Shown here piece by piece: positions 5,571 through 6,172 of a stretch of 6,172 bases of DNA. Where the stretch lies: positions 1-6,172 of the forward strand of contig JBPBQE010000381.1 of NCBI GenBank assembly GCA_050954595.1, given 5' to 3'. The translations under genes and the position numbers were made by a program. The notes below the pieces were generated by a model. It had not been told where the DNA came from, searched no databases, and was given only the letters and a program-made list of their open reading frames with translations. Numbering within the stretch: position 1 is the first letter of the stretch; each line of letters begins with the position of its first letter. Origin of the DNA: JAVVHH01 sp050954595. GTDB lineage: Bacteria > Pseudomonadota > Alphaproteobacteria > Acetobacterales > Acetobacteraceae.

Positions 5571-6172
5571 ATGCTGTTCGCACGATCACCGCTGTCTCGC
5601 CGCGCATTTCTGGGAACGACCGCTGCAATCGGCACCGGGCTGCTGGCCCGGCCGGCCCTCGCTGCCCCGCCGCCGCCGAAGCTGCGCACCGTGGAGGATG
5701 GCTACATCACCATCGCCATGAGCGGGACCATGCCCGTCACGGGCCTGAACGACGGCAAGTTGGAGGGCAGCGACGCATTGATGGTCCAGGCCATCGCGGA
5801 GAAGCTCGGCCTCCAGGCCAAGCCCGCTATCATGGCCTGGAGCGCCACCATTCAGGCAATCCGCTCCGGCCGCGCCGACATCATGTGCGGCGACATGGGC
5901 TGGACCAAGGCCCGTGCCGACGCGATGCTGCTGACGGATGCGATCTACTATGGCGCCAATTTCATCACCATGCGGGCGGACCATCCGTCCGGCAGCGTGA
6001 TAGACCCGAATGAGCTGAAGGGTGCCGTGGTCGGCAGCATCACCGGCACCAACTACGTCGTGGATGCCAAGAAAATTCCCGGCATCAAGGACGTGATGCT
6101 CTACGACAACACGGATTCCTGCGTGCGCGACCTGGTGGCCGGGCGCACCGATTACGCCATCCTCGACAGCAT
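5571..6172 (+). CDS. Amino-acid-type ABC transporter substrate-binding protein, Tat signal (3' part beyond window)
   Basis: The periplasmic binding component of a polar amino acid (SBP_bac_3 type) ABC importer; 200 codons are visible and the frame runs off the edge, against a usual length of about 260-300. The N-terminus has a twin-arginine motif SRRAFLG (9-15), a hydrophobic stretch and a likely cleavage after ALA (30-32), so it is probably exported folded. The mature part begins with the typical first strand GYITIAMSGTMPVTGLNDG (44-62). It continues with LEGSDALMVQAIAEKLGL (64-81), then the IQAIRSGRADIMCGDMGWTKARA segment (94-116) with the family's 'R-x-R-A-D' turn, and later LKGAVVGSITGTNYV (148-162), the start of the second lobe. 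It is transcribed divergently from the oxidase, and permease and ATPase genes are expected downstream. Its likely role is to bring in the substrate of the oxidase/hydantoinase genes; ligand identity is not visible. Confidence 0.92.
   Translation, partial: MLFARSPLSRRAFLGTTAAIGTGLLARPALAAPPPPKLRTVEDGYITIAMSGTMPVTGLNDGKLEGSDALMVQAIAEKLGLQAKPAIMAWSATIQAIRSGRADIMCGDMGWTKARADAMLLTDAIYYGANFITMRADHPSGSVIDPNELKGAVVGSITGTNYVVDAKKIPGIKDVMLYDNTDSCVRDLVAGRTDYAILDS

Noticed and set aside
5534..6013. Plus-strand frame of 159 codons overlapping the binding-protein gene
   Set aside because: Out of frame with a well-supported Tat-signal binding protein that has a ribosome binding site; the translation is low-complexity Arg/His/Gly.

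Overview
The window is GC-rich, and both its codon use and its gene families point to a proteobacterium. An alphaproteobacterium of the Rhodospirillales/Acetobacteraceae type is my best guess, but it rests on overall composition and protein style only; no rRNA or other marker gene is present. It holds five protein genes, two of them cut by the window edges. No RNA gene, mobile element or CRISPR array was seen, and no gene-free stretch exceeds 190 bases.

Layout, right to left on the minus strand: a flavin (DAO-type) amine/amino-acid oxidase (5382 to 4048), a small cupin of the EutQ/DUF861 type (3989 to 3636), a two-domain protein joining an AroM-family domain to a C-terminal LuxR-type DNA-binding domain (3487 to 2525), and a hydantoinase/5-oxoprolinase-type protein in which HyuA runs in frame into HyuB (2363 to beyond base 1). 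On the plus strand, divergent from the oxidase, a twin-arginine (Tat) signal precedes an amino-acid-type ABC transporter substrate-binding protein (5571 to beyond 6172). The 188-base gap between the two divergent genes is AT-rich and carries candidate promoters on both strands.

Taken together, the genes look like an uptake-and-degradation locus for a small nitrogenous compound. The periplasmic binding protein would capture it, the oxidase would deaminate or dealkylate it, the HyuA/HyuB protein would open a cyclic amide (hydantoin or 5-oxoproline type) with ATP, and the cupin would have an accessory role. The substrate cannot be read from the sequence.

The most unusual element is the AroM-LuxR fusion. 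AroM-like proteins often sit beside HyuA/HyuB genes. Here the AroM domain lacks the two cysteines expected at its active-site-like positions and is tied to a DNA-binding domain, which suggests a one-component regulator that senses the pathway ligand. A 16-base near-palindrome (TACGGG-GTAG-CCCGTA) between this gene and hyuA-hyuB overlaps a possible -10 element and is a natural candidate operator.
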